NCBI GenBank assembly: GCA_963930775.1 | Contig: OZ005693.1 | Location: 6,820,001-6,884,000, forward strand | Reading direction: 5' to 3' | Origin: Cliona cf. orientalis | Taxonomy: Eukaryota; Porifera; Demospongiae; Clionaida; Clionaidae | DNA: 64,000 bases | In this document: piece after piece, positions 21,101 to 32,504 of the stretch | Position numbering within the stretch: the stretch's first letter is position 1 | Layout of the letters: the number at the start of each line of letters is the position of its first letter | Notes under the pieces: model-generated | Seen by the model: only the letters and a program-made list of their open reading frames with translations | Told to the model about the DNA's origin: nothing | Databases searched by the model: none | Position numbers and translations under genes: made by a program

Positions 21101-21715
21101 ATGCAGATGATGAAACCGCTGTACACATTGTCACGTTTGACAATATTCAGCAAAGAGAACTAGCTGCGAGGATGAACTCCAAGGAACCAGTGCAACTTCA
21201 CATATTTGCTCCATACAAAAGCAATAATATTATTGTGCTGAGGACATGGAAGTTGTAGTTGGAGGATCAATACAGATCTCCACATCCCCAAGAAAATATA
21301 ACAAACTTGCTCACCCTCTTGAAGTTTCAGTGAAAGAAGGGCACAACATTTCTGACACTAAACGCATCTCGATGATGGTGAAGGTTATTGATGTAGAGAA
21401 AGTAAAGCCCAAACTGTTCAAGCAAGACTTTATGGTCGCCAACAAAACTGCCTACATACGCCTAACTCTGTGGCAGGAAGATATTGACAAGCTACAGAAT
21501 GGAAACTCGTATCTCCTCCAAAATTTGATCGTAAAATCCTTCAATGGCTCGAAATACCTCAACACACCCAAGTCAGGTCTTTTCAACACCCTTCACGAAG
21601 ATCTTGGTGACATCGTATTCCCACCAGACAGCAGCTCCCTGATCGACAGATTTGAAGATGCTGTACGTAGTTGTCAGAGTGAGCAACATCATTTTTAAGA
21701 TGTGCCATGGTACAG
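21101..21715 (+). CDS. OB-fold (RPA-like) protein fragment
   Basis: After a tcatacag acceptor the frame reads DADDETAVHIVTFDNIQQRE and then PVQLHIFAPYKSNNIIV, before a one-base change leads into the 150-codon ORF from 21246. That ORF carries SPRKYNKLAHPLEV, MMVKVIDVEKVKPKLFK, AYIRLTLWQEDIDKLQNGNS and YLNTPKSG, the pattern of an OB-fold of the RPA1 type that occurs in multi-copy animal proteins. A downstream piece (21697-21806) reads CHGTVDELNDA and SLAQQIDQCALEVSAKLF. Probably single-strand DNA binding. It lies 1.3 kb past the broken Helitron, but I cannot show that it was its cargo. The frame break suggests decay or an unrecognised intron. Confidence 0.45.
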
Positions 21716-21875
21716 TTGATGAGCTGAACGATGCCATATGTGTAAGCTCTCTGGCCCAGCAAATTGATCAGTGTGCGCTCGAGGTGTCAGCTAAGCTGTT
21801 CACATAAGGAAGAACGCCGATGAAGTCTTGACCCATAAGATGCAAAATGCACGAGTATGTGCTCCACAGAATGAG

Positions 21876-22940
21876 CAGTAATTAACAGAATCCTTTACAA
21901 TATTGTCTAGCAATTTTGATGATGATAATAGCTAATAATTATTAGTCTCAGATAGTATGTACGGGAGCCTGGAGGGAGTCAGAGTGTCTGGGCTCTTGCA
22001 AAGGCACAACTATATGTCAAAACTTTGCTTTTCTCCATTGTATGGCCATACCAATTTGATGTTTTGTTTCTCGGACCGGGTGGTTGGCATGAAAATAAAA
22101 AATTAACAGGTAATATGGCCTAGTAAATCGTGAGCATCACCAGTCCAGACAGCCAGCTATCATTTTAGTAGTGAATACTTGCATTCCAGAGCAGTTTTGA
22201 TGATCGTTTATATCTTATAGCTCTATCAGTAGCAGACCAACATTATTATACTCCTGGCCTGTCACTATCATAATGTGAGGAATGTTAATTACAAAAATTG
22301 AAACAGACCCACTGAATCCGAGAAACAAATTTAATTAACTTGGCATGGCCTAAAGGCTTTCTGGGTAGAGCTAGCTATCAGCAAGACCAATACTTCATCG
22401 TGCATTATTCTGAATTGGCTATGACTAGGTACTGTTTGACAGATCCGAAGTTGAGTAAGGTTGATAGCTCACAACAAATATTCCAGGGATGGAGAAAGCT
22501 CATGTCAGCCTCATGATCTGCAAAAGTGAGGGGCTCAGGCTTCAAAGGCCAATTATTCAGGGGCACCTGGGACAATGAAGACGGGAAATTTTGACTTGAA
22601 AAATTAATGTCACTTCCAATGGTAAGTTTGGATTCCTTATCCCTACACATTTTGAATCTAGTATCATGGTGCATCATTGTTGCATAGCTAGCTATACTAG
22701 CTACCCAGAAAGCCTTTACTACAGAGGAAAGCAAACTTTTGATGAATAGTTGTGCTTTTGTGACACTGACACATGGTGGCCTGCAGTGATCATTGCATGG
22801 TTCGATGGTCACCTTTTCATATACACCACATGGTATTGTTCAAACTATATACGAACAATGAGCAGTAGCTATCAAAATCCTTTACAATATTAGATGATAA
22901 TAGCTTAGTCTGAGGCCAAGACAATATTTTATGTAGGGGA
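21876..22940. other. Segment flanked by direct repeats, with internal inverted repeat
   Basis: AATCCTTTACAATATT with GATGATAATAGCT occurs at 21889-21935 and again at 22869-22905. Between them, AAAGGCTTTCTGGGTAGAGC (22350) and its complement (22690-22717) form an inverted pair about 310 bp apart, fitting a small insertion. No gene recognised; the 135-codon minus-strand ORF at 22405-22812 shows no family features. Confidence 0.4.
22784..22842 (+). repeat. Second copy of the Helitron-flanking repeat (empty site)
   Basis: Matches 15172-15236 up to GGTATTGTT, then continues without the Helitron. See the Helitron entry. Confidence 0.65.
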
Positions 22941-23276
22941 GTCATTTATTCCTTAGGAACAAATGACTGGGGATTCATTTCTACCTATATAGGCTAAAGT
23001 CATTTGAGCCTAGTCTAGAATGACTGGGGATCCGCGAGTCATTTTGAGGGGATGTCATCTCCACCTATATAATACCGGGTCTCGAGAGCCTGAAGGAAAT
23101 AAAAGCTTAGGCGAGTATACAGGGTAATCTTGAGTTGTCCTAAACTCAAAAGCCTTGAACTGTATTATGATGTGCTGATGTTCATGATTGACTAATGATA
23201 CTGTCAAATTAAATTTTATTTATAACAGGTACACAATTATTAGCTACTTAATAATTGATGGAAAAACCAAAGATGA

Positions 23277-23640
23277 TTTGGTCACTTTGGTCCCAGGTAA
23301 CTTCCAGATCAAAAAAATTGCTTGGCCACTTTGGTCCCAGGTGATTTTTTCTAGTTCAAAAGCAGTTGGCCACATTGATCCCAGGTATACTTTTACGGTT
23401 TTAGCAATGACTGGCCACTATGATCCCAGGCAGTGTTTTTGGATAAAAAGGACTTTGCCACTTTGGAAAGAAAAGCTTTCTGACTTTAAAAAGGGAGTTG
23501 GCCACATTGGTCCCAGGTACCTTTTGTTAGTAAGATTCTGTAAATGCTGTGTCCAACTTGTTGCTTTCACACACAATTCACAATATTCCACCCAAACTAT
23601 GGTCAAATTCAGCTTGGCCACTTGGGTCCCTCTATCTCCT
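23277..23640 (+). repeat. Degenerate minisatellite, about 45-bp unit
   Basis: TTGGCCACTTTGGTCCCAGG and variants start near 23277, 23323, 23368, 23411, 23455 and 23499, with a last relative near 23612. Spacing is 43-46 bp for the first six. The 171-codon ORF over it is a by-product of the period being a multiple of three. Confidence 0.8.
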
Positions 23641-23699
23641 ACACTCCAAGTATATTTTCATTGCTACAGTTGGTATCTATTACATAGTCTATCATTATA

Positions 23700-25038
23700 C
23701 TAAGATTATAGTTGTCCGTGTGTGTGTACGACCGGAAAGGTGACCGGAAGCGATTCGACCCGAGCTAAAACGTTTTATTTCTAGGCATCGCTGGACTTGG
23801 AGCGATACAACAGATAGCCCACTGACACGGCTGGGTATGGCCCCAGCAACGACTAACGTCAGCTGCTTCAAAAAAAAGGGTAGGGGAAATTAGACTGAAC
23901 AGTACCACTTACAATGGCGGCCTGGAGAATGCAAAGGGGTGACACTCTGGAGTCAATTAATATTGTCCATAGGTGCTTTCCAGAAGGAGGCGATTCTATT
24001 CTAAGCGTCTTTTCTTGGGAGCCCTTGCAAGCGAAGCTGTAGGACAGAGCAGACTGATTTTCTTTAGCTAGCCGAGTGACAAAGTCACATGATCAGGAAG
24101 GATGTGCACGTGCGCATGCGCTAAAATATGGAGGTAAAGGTCGTCGACGGTACATGCACAATAATATGCAACACAGAGCATGCTAGAGATACATGAGATA
24201 TAATATTATTATAAAGTAGTGAGCGAGCAAAGCGAACTCACTCCTTGTATTAAATGAAAGGACAGCAATGTATACAATTAAATCGGTGTTACTGTTCACA
24301 TCAGTACTTGAGAAATAGCTGTTTGTGTATACATATGCATTGTAATCATAGTACTGTGGGCATGTACTTGTGTGCACATTGAGAATTCCCCCACCCCCTA
24401 AGCACTGGGGAAAACCAGGGAGGGGGCTTATAGTATTGAACTTGGCAGACAGATTTAAACTATGAATCACAAAGTTCATACATAGATTACCAAGCTTATC
24501 TGCAAGTGTGCTACGATCTGTGAAGAGTTGTTACTGTCTATTTTGTCCACCACTACATCGTATAAACACCATGAAGAACCCCCCCCCCCCCCCCCTGACA
24601 TCTTCCTTTTGACGTAAAGACAAGGTAGACAGCAGATTTCATGGCAACATATTATGGATAGAATGATTACTATAACCCCCTATATGCTGAGGGTTAAAAT
24701 TTAATGTGGTTTAGTTAGTTATAGTCCTCCAGAGTGTGCCATGTACACACTGTTACAAAAACACATAGGAATTGGAGCCATATCTCTATAATCGCAAGAC
24801 AAAATTGCCTCACCTGTAATTATATTATGTGGAAGAATAACAATTAAAAAATATGCCTATCAATAAGTTCCAGAAAGTGCACTCCCTTCCTCACTTTTTA
24901 AGCACAAAATTAATGTTAAAATTTTGTATTTATGTTAGTAGTCATTTAAATTATTCACAAAAAAGAACACACATATATACAGAAACAATACTATGAAAAT
25001 AGAATAATAATTATTTTTATTGTAGGAGATTAAGGTAC
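23700..25038. other. Intergenic stretch with homopolymer and repeat debris
   Basis: Holds a C16-17 run at 24580-24596, and a diverged palindrome-ended repeat (24605-24700, ending CCTATATGCTGAGGGTTAAAA). No coding region that I can support. Confidence 0.5.
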
Positions 25039-25042
25039 TTAA

Positions 25043-26050
25043 GGTTACGGGATATATAGTGTTCCGCTGAGGCATGGTCAAGACAATGAGACATTCATAT
25101 TGTTCACATTGTTTGTACAGTCTGGGCACAGCTAAGTATATAGCTCTCCTGATGCTTGCTCTGTGGACCACGAAAATGAGAAGTAAACCTGCCACTGTCA
25201 GGCTGCACATGCTGGTGGTATGTAATGATAATCGAACGAAACAATAGCTAGTGAGTCTCAAGTACAACGCTTGAACTCCATCGAGCCACAGAAAGCAAAT
25301 ATAAAAACTAAAGTAACTACCACTTGTTGGCAGCCCTCCAGGACAAAACCTTGTCTTCATCTGGCCCTGCTCAGATTGATAGACTATTGTGAACGACAGT
25401 GAAACTAGTGGTTTGTTCGAGTCTCTGATCTTCATAACTTGATGCAGAATACCGTATTCGCTCGATCAGACGCTGTGGCTACTATTTATTTCATTGCCTG
25501 AGTTTGTGCAGCGTTTATTAATACCAGTTAGCTACCAGAAAGGTAATCCGTAGAGAAACGGTTGATCGACACCACTGAACTAGGGGATTCTGGCCCTTTG
25601 CTGATGTAGATGAACGTTAGAACTTATTCTAGAAGACTGCTAAATACTTTCCTTGTACCTGCCATGCCTGCCATCGAGAATGAGTCATGAGGCACATTCA
25701 CGTGCTAACGTGCTTCTCGAATAGTAGGTGTGGCGCGACTATTTCGTTCAGCACTTCCAGTGGCAGAGGTGCGGCGACTATTCAAGAGTGGCGTCTGACT
25801 GAGCAAATATGGTATTTGGACTTCATTTACATCTGGAAATAGTATTCGTGTTTCGAACTAAATTGCATTAAAATATAAATGTGTGAAGTGACATTGTTCT
25901 CAGTTGCTAAAAATAATGCCAAAAGGATGATGACTAGAGCATCTAGTCGAAACGTCAGCAAGTTTTACCAACACTTAAATCTCCGCTTATTTCATAAATA
26001 GTGTTAGTGTGCAATTATTTAAATTGCGCATTGAATACTATCCTGTAACC
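25043..26050. mobile_element. TTAA-flanked MITE, copy 1, with a nested MITE
   Basis: Starts GGTTACGGGATAT and ends ATACTATCCTGTAACC, flanked on both sides by TTAA (25039-25042, 26051-26054). The left 400 bp is an inverted relative of 30000-30410. The extra length relative to copy 2 is partly a nested MITE at 25450-25815. TTAA target sites are used by piggyBac and Kolobok elements; no transposase is present. Confidence 0.75.
25450..25815. mobile_element. Nested MITE with TACCGTATTCGCTCGATC ends
   Basis: Inverted termini TACCGTATTCGCTCGATCAG and TGACTGAGCAAATATGGTA. A second copy lies at 56548-56954 and shares the interior (GAAACGGTTGATCGACACCA, AACTAGGGGATTCTGG). Confidence 0.75.
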
Positions 26051-26292
26051 TTAAGGAAAGACTATGTCTCCTGCGAAGATTGACAAATAGTACATCTGAC
26101 TGTTAAGTCATCCTGGCTGAAAGGATGGTTCAAAAGTAACAGGTGAAAAAGTTTTCTTTGAAACAACTCCTTTCTGCGCTAAGACTTGGTTAATGTGTAT
26201 TCCTTTGTCATCATTACAAGCATAAAGATGAACATACAAAAGATCACAATTCCTGTATCAAAATTGAGGCACAATCATTAATTAATGGTAGG

Positions 26293-26680
26293 ATATGAGA
26301 AAGGGGACTTGTGCAAAACACGATTTTTAATCATTTTTCAAACTGCCACCATTCCAAGGCCTCAAGAGCCCCAGGTTTCTCACTTCATTTGGAAGCAGTT
26401 TGGGCCTTATACTTGACGTTAGAAGCTGCCATAAGCCTTCTATCATGAGTGGTGAGCCGCCAAAGTGAAGCACAAAATTTAATGGCGATTTTGCATATTA
26501 TGATCAACGTGCCCGCTTACCCCACCCATACCGGAAATGGGTGGGCTTGAAATTTCTAGTAGGATGATGGCAGAACATTCATGCCAGGTTTGAAGTTCAA
26601 AATTGCTATGGTTCCAGAGATACAAGTATTTTAAAATGAAAATTCGGGAAATGCGCAGTGGTCCCTTTTCTCATATTTTG
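26293..26680. mobile_element. MITE with TGAGAAAAGGG ends, diverged copy
   Basis: Inverted ends ATATGAGAAAGGGGACTTG and GTGGTCCCTTTTCTCATAT. Interior words (GTGGTGAGCCGCCAAAG, CCATACCGGAAATGGG, ATGCCAGGTTTGAAGTTC) recur in inverse order in the copy at 31851-32250. Confidence 0.7.
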
Positions 26681-26917
26681 TCATATTTCACAACTTAAAT
26701 GTGCAACTACATACCGTGAAACAATATGTGCAATCAGGACTTTTCCAATAACTAGTTCTTCTAAAGCTCCTCTGCAGGATAACAAACAGCAAACTGGTAA
26801 TGCAAATCTTCATTGGAATTCTACCCTAGTATTTAGCTCAATTTATCTACAATAATATCATATTACCATATACTTTGTAATATTGCACTGCTAAAAAATA
26901 ATTATAGATCGCACAGG

Positions 26918-27200
26918 TGCCTCCAATAAGAACCGAAAATTCACAAGCAGGTCAAAGGGTGCCTAAATTAGGGAGGACCTAAGAGCTGCAATTAGAACGA
27001 TTCTGGAATTAAGTTGTGCCAGAACGAAAGCACTATCACTAATCGGTACTATTAAATTTTAGTGGCAGTGACTATTGTCAGTGGCAAAAACAACAAAACA
27101 GGGTTCTACTTTCATGACGTTTCACTCTGATCGCTGAATCATGCTCAAGTTGCCGGTACAGTAGCCATCAGAACAGTTGTCTAACTCCAGATAGACATGG
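26918..27200 (-). repeat. Diverged copy of the GGCGCC-ended MITE
   Basis: Shares GAACCGAAAATTC, GTCAAAGGGTGCC, AGTGGCAGTGACTATTGTC and CTCTGATCGCTGAATCATGC with 54596-55159, in inverse orientation. The termini are eroded. Confidence 0.5.
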
Positions 27201-27249
27201 TAAGTACCCATATATAATTATGTAAGAGACAGCGTAGTTTAATTTGACA

Positions 27250-29100
27250 TCTAAACTGTTAGCTTGATAGATCGATGGGCGGCACATGAAACTTTCATGA
27301 GTGATATACATAGCATGAAACAGTTAACATACAGAATTTTTGGCTCAGAAGCCTTCGTCAGCTGTACAACTCAGGGATAGCGTGCAAAACAGTAGAAAAT
27401 TGACGGGCATGCGTGTGCATGAGATTTGGAAAGTAAAAGTGCTGCCATTAGCAAAGTCTCAGTGCTGGTGTCCAAATGCTGCTAAGTATCATGCCACAAT
27501 CCAGGTTCATTGTGTTGGGCAGGAGAGGAGTACAGGCCATCCCAGTAGAACAAATGAGGTCATGTGATGTAATTGGAAATCTTTGGGTTGGCCTTGGCAT
27601 GTCCAGACACTTTTATAGTCCCCTGGTGATAATTATTAAGCTAGTCCTATTTGTTATCATTAAACTAGTAGCAAAACCAAGGAGGAAGTATGCCAGTGGC
27701 GGATCCAGGGGCAGTTTGTTTAATTCGTTAGAACGTACCCACTGACCCCTAGCTTACTTGTGTATTAATACCTTCCAACAGTATATGCTAAGCCCTCGCT
27801 TTTGCCTGATCACTTCCGGTTTGCGGTTGCTTTATTGAATATATGGAGGCCACGATCACGGTCAAAATGCATGATAAAAAAGTTTAGTTTCTGGCTACTG
27901 GTATATTCCTGGGTTTTGAAACACAGCAGACTGTAAGAAGACTCGCTAAACAACATATGGGCACGTCCAGTTCGTGTCCAAAGCGTAGCTACCTCGCTAT
28001 ACACGGCCGAATATCAGCCGTAAATGTTTGGCCGACTCATTTTCAACATTCTGGACAACCTGATGCGAAGACTGCTGAGGCTTTCATACTTCAGCTGGAA
28101 GGAGAGTACCACTAGCAGTATAGTATATTTGCTTGACTAAGTAATATTTACTGTATTTGTTGAATTATAAGATCATGAAAAATGAAAATAATTTATACAT
28201 TCAATAACGTACTGTCATAGTATAAACAGCTCTGTAGACTAGCAGACTCACACAGAGATTAGTTTTACAACTCTACTAAAGGATGGAAGAAGTTTCGTTT
28301 CTTCAACTGTCTTCGTTGTTGAGATATGGAGCCGATCGCTCACCAATCAATCGCCACACTCGTGGCTAGCTCGATTTCAGCTTACTGGACAACCTGATGC
28401 GAAAGGTCAGAGCCAAGTCATATGAAGATCACATGGACAGTTTGACCTCGAGAGTTGTCCAGTGCAATATCCTTGGCTAAATCCCTTGCTCGTGTTGAAT
28501 ATGAACTTGCAAAATGTCGACCAGGACCATTTTTCTCTTGCTTCTGGCCGGCCTCAGGACCTTGTGACGTCACGAAGAGTAAGTGTGGGCGTTGCCGATA
28601 CACTACAATATATGGCACAGCGCGCGCACGAAGCACCACAAATGCAAGATAACGTAATTAGTGGTTACTACTGAATCACATTGGGCTTAGTGTATACTGC
28701 AAGCGAAAAAATTAGTGATTCTTGATGAGGGACTACATCACTTGGGAGTCTTGACCTATAGTTTATTGGAGCTACAAATAGAAGAGTGCAGGAAGCCATC
28801 AGAATTCAGAGACAGCGCAACACAATGAACCTGGATTGTTGCGTGATACTGGATACCAGCACTGAGACTTTACAGACAAGAGCAATTTTAACTTTCCAAG
28901 TCTATTTATCCGTCATGCACACGCATGCGTGTCAATTGTTATCCAGCATTTTTATATCAACTGTTTTGCACGTTGTCTCTTAGTTGTACAGCTAATAAAG
29001 GCTTTCCGAGCCGAAATGTTCTTACAAAGATATTCAAATCTTCATTGGAATTTGATAACATGACTTGTGTTAAGTCATATGTAATAGCATTAATATACTC
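27250..29100. other. Intergenic stretch with Penelope-like debris
   Basis: Around 28775-28865 the plus strand reads NRRVQEAIRIQRQRNTMNLD, resembling the tail of the GIY-YIG domain in the Penelope fragment at 42.5-42.9 kb. A GTGCAAAACAGT and TGTACAAC block at 27340-27390 has an inverted relative at 28955-28995. CTGGACAACCTGATGCGAA occurs at 28052 and 28383. No intact gene. Confidence 0.4.
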
Positions 29101-29264
29101 AGGGGCGGATACAGAAATTTGTGAAGGGGGGTTCTTATTGGCATGCAGAAAATTTTGATCGCGCTTGCTGCGAAAGACCATGTCCTTGCCTACCACATGC
29201 GACAGAAATGACAAAGAAACTTACCAACGGGCTAGCTCAGGCTTCTTAGTGTGAAATTCCGATC

Positions 29265-29492
29265 TACTGTATCCGATCTAATTAACACGCCACGAAAAAA
29301 TAATTACGAGTGCTGGGTGGCACGCCATTAGAGCGTGAAAATTATCCTTCGCGACCAGGTGGCGCGCAAAATTTGTACACAAAAGTATAGGGACGCGTGG
29401 GTGGGCACATTTAAATAGAGCGTGAAAATTGCACTTCAGGCCGAGGTGGCGCATCTATTAGAGAGGCGCGTTAATTAGATCGGACACTGTAT
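29265..29492. mobile_element. MITE with ATCCGATCTAATTAAC ends
   Basis: Termini TACTGTATCCGATCTAATTA and TTAATTAGATCGGACACTGT are inverted copies 228 bp apart. The interior contains repeated GAGCGTGAAAATT and GGTGGCGC words. Confidence 0.75.
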
Positions 29493-29744
29493 TCAAGCTT
29501 ATGATAGTATTATGTATTGTGATAGCTCAAACTATTGGTCCAGCGTGCCTGACCTGCTGGACCATGTGCTAAGCCTATGTTCTCCGATTGTTTGGATAAA
29601 AATGACATACAGTAGTGATCAATAAAAACTTAACATTCCGTTTCACTTGCACAATCATTTAGATGCATAGCGTTTGCTTTCACACCATTCCACAGTACAC
29701 AGGAGTACACACGCACGCGCTTGCACGTTCATGAGAAAGCTTAA

Positions 29745-30410
29745 GGTTACGGGATAGTATTTGACGCGCAATTTATAAATGATGGCGCACGGACACAATT
29801 CACGCATATTTTAATGCCGTTTAGTCAGAAACGCGAACGAATGTCGACCATTTCCAGAAGTAAACAAAAGCCCGAATTTCTGCGTCAAGTTTTGAAGACC
29901 AGAGACTCGAACGAACTGACTTCGCTGTCGTTCACACTAGTCCATCGACTGGAGCAGGGCCAAGTATAGCGCTTTTTCGAAAACTCTATATAAGACGGTG
30001 AGTCATCAGACAAGGTTTTGTCCTGGAGGGCCGCCATTAAGCAAGTCACATGGCAGCTGAGCAGTAAGTTTTATGTTTGCTTTCTGTTCGTGTAACTCGA
30101 CGGAGTTCAAACGCTATTATACTTGGCCCTGTAGAGACTCGTAAGCTATCGTTTCGTTTGTATGTCAATACATAGAGGCTGTTTACCTTGGCAAAAACTG
30201 AAGCAGAAAATTGCAATACTTACCCGCGCTTGCAGACAGACAGTGGCAGGTTTGCTTTTCGTTTCTGTGGACCATGGGGCAGGCATCAGGAGAGCTACTT
30301 ACCTGTGCCTTGACTGTGCAAAGAACATGGACAAAAACTGGAATATAACTGTCTCATTTATTATTCATGTGAACTTTGACCATGCATGGGTGGAACACTA
30401 TCCCGTAACC
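29745..30410. mobile_element. TTAA-flanked MITE, copy 2
   Basis: Starts GGTTACGGGATAGT and ends ACACTATCCCGTAACC, with TTAA directly outside both ends (29741-29744, 30411-30414). 666 bp, related to 25043-26050. The ORFs over it are not conserved between the copies. Confidence 0.85.
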
Positions 30411-30414
30411 TTAA

Positions 30415-31366
30415 TTGGTAGGTGACCGTACTGCAATAATTGACCATTCTCGATGTTGCGTTGAAGAAACGAGCTTTCGAGAAATGTGAGCTATGGATAA
30501 GCACAACCAAGTATACCGAGGTGCAGGTCTTTGGCCCTCGGTTGTGTAAATAGCGTAGAGACCGAACCGAGGTATATAACGAACTTATACCATGGGCTAC
30601 GTGGCCCTGATGACGCATCCTCATGGTAGCAACGACAGCGCTGGCTATAAAAGTCGGCTCAAGCAGCACCTAGCAACACAGCAAAATAAAAATTTCGAAT
30701 TGTCATGACCGTGTAAGCCATCTAGTATTTAATATACCTACTGTTAGCTCATGGCCAGGCCTTCAAGAAGGCTAAGATGTTTCGAACTTCCACAGAGATG
30801 GCTTTCTTGTTGGACAGTGTAGTACTAAACTTCACAAAATGTGCCTTCCTAGCCAGTATCTTCTTCCACAGCTGCTCAAGCTCCAAGATTCGCTGACTCA
30901 GCATCTAATTACTCCGCCCACTTATGGCAATTAACCTTCAACCTCATCATAGTACATACGCATAGTATAGTACTATCACAGCGCAATTGCATAGTAGCAG
31001 TACAGTGAATACAATCCTACTAGTACGCCCTGAGGTAGTTATCAGACCTTGTACATAAATACAAGGTTTGACAAGTGATTTATCAACCTCATATTATGGA
31101 GAAATCTAATTGGTCAAAATTTACAACCATGGTACAACTCTCGATATTGTCATAGACATTGAAAAAAAGCTGTATTTTTGTGTCTTGTCAAGTGCCAGAT
31201 ATGTTTCACACGAGTGGTTTGAGCGATTGCCTCGAGCAAAAGAGCTATTGGCTTGGCTTCCAGCAAATAGCTGAGTAAAGCCGTCTAGCGATCATAAAAG
31301 CTAGTGCAGCAGCGAATAAGGCTACACAATGCGCTCACTACCGTGCTATAGCTACATCACTGATTA
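30415..31366. other. Intergenic stretch, nothing firm
   Basis: Contains a 51-codon minus-strand ORF (30752-30908, MLSQRILELEQLWKKIL) with protein-like composition but no recognisable family. Otherwise unremarkable. Confidence 0.4.
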
Positions 31367-31746
31367 CTAGAGCTCTGTAGAACACATACCCCATGTGCTC
31401 TGTAGCCACTGCAGCGTAGTATTGCAACACTCTACTACAGAGCCATTTTGTGATTTGATGACCCTTTCAACACTGAGCTTGAGCATGCACATCACATCAG
31501 CGTATGCCAATAGAATGGGTGTGGTCGACAAACCACAGGCATGCTGAATAGAAAATGCATTATTTGTAGCACTAGCAAGCAATTCAAATGGCGTACAAAC
31601 CAGTATTTCACCGATATCTACCTATCGGTTGTGCTTACAGCACGCACAGATACCTAGGACGCGAGATCTGGCGATTTTGTGCCAACGACAATGACAACAA
31701 GATGGTCAAACCAATTGTTTTACTCCTTGGGGATGCGTGCGGGGTA
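31367..31746 (-). mobile_element. Non-autonomous Helitron-like element
   Basis: On the minus strand it starts ACCCCGCACGCATCCCCAAG and ends GGGGTATGTGTTCTACAGAG then CTCTAG. Its 5' part has TTGTTGTCATTGTCGTTGGC, as in the copy at 52.9 kb. 380 bp. Confidence 0.75.
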
Positions 31747-31850
31747 AAAATCCTATATTATTAACTTGGTTATGTGTAAATTAAAGTGCTGTGTATATAA
31801 AGGTGCTTCCCTTAAGATACTACAAAACATGTTTTATATATGCAAGGAAT

Positions 31851-32250
31851 TTGAGAAAAGGGGTAACTTCGCGCATTTCCCGAATTTTGGTTTTAAAACG
31901 CTTATAACTTTGGAACCATAGCAGCTATGAACTTCAAACCTGGCATGAATATTCTTCCATCATCCTACTACACTCGCTGCAAATCGGAGCCCCGCCCACT
32001 TCCGGTATGGGCGGGGCGAGCGCGCGCGTCGATCGCGTTCGAAAAACGCCATTTTATGGCCCTCTTTGGTGGCTCACCACTCGAGACAGGAGGCTTGCTC
32101 TAGCTCCTAACGTTGGATCTGTGAAGTAGAAGGTCCAAACTGCTTGCAAACCAAGTCTGAAGCCTAGGGCTCTTACTGGCTTGAAATGGTGGTAGGCTGA
32201 AAAGTGACAAAAAAATGGCGTTTTGCGCGAAGTTACCCCTTTTCTCAAAT
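31851..32250. mobile_element. MITE with TGAGAAAAGGGGTAACTTCG ends
   Basis: Inverted termini of about 25 bp (TTTGAGAAAAGGGGTAACTT and AAGTTACCCCTTTTCTCAAA) extending into GCGCA. The centre is unusually CpG-rich (GAGCGCGCGCGTCGATCGCG). Related to 26293-26680. Confidence 0.85.
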
Positions 32251-32429
32251 TCGCTCACATATGTGAACACATAAAGTAAAAATCCAAAATTCATTACACT
32301 ACGATATGGGAAATGGCCTAAATAGCATGAAAAACCATAATTATCCCTTCTATGAAAAGCCTAAAAAGTTTAAGAATATGAACTTTCAAAATTCTCTGAA
32401 ACATAATTTGCACCTATTCTCAACTTTGG

Positions 32430-32453
32430 GGGGGGGGGGGGGGGGGGGGGGGT
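32430..32453 (+). repeat. Poly-G tract
   Basis: An unbroken run of about 23 G, able to form G-quadruplexes. Confidence 0.9.
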
Positions 32454-32504
32454 GAAACTGGCAAAGTGCAATGAATGGTTAATTTTTACTTGAGGCATTC
32501 ACAC

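Noticed and set aside
23188-23703. 171-codon plus-strand ORF
   Set aside because: It is the translation of the 45-bp-period minisatellite; no family features.
24935-25435. 166-codon minus-strand ORF
   Set aside because: It lies across the end of the TTAA MITE; the other copy at 29745-30410 does not keep the frame.
25920-25955. Hammerhead ribozyme (GATGA-stem-CGAAAC)
   Set aside because: The core lacks the required C before UGAUGA and stem III/cleavage site could not be placed; it may be a decayed Penelope-type motif only.
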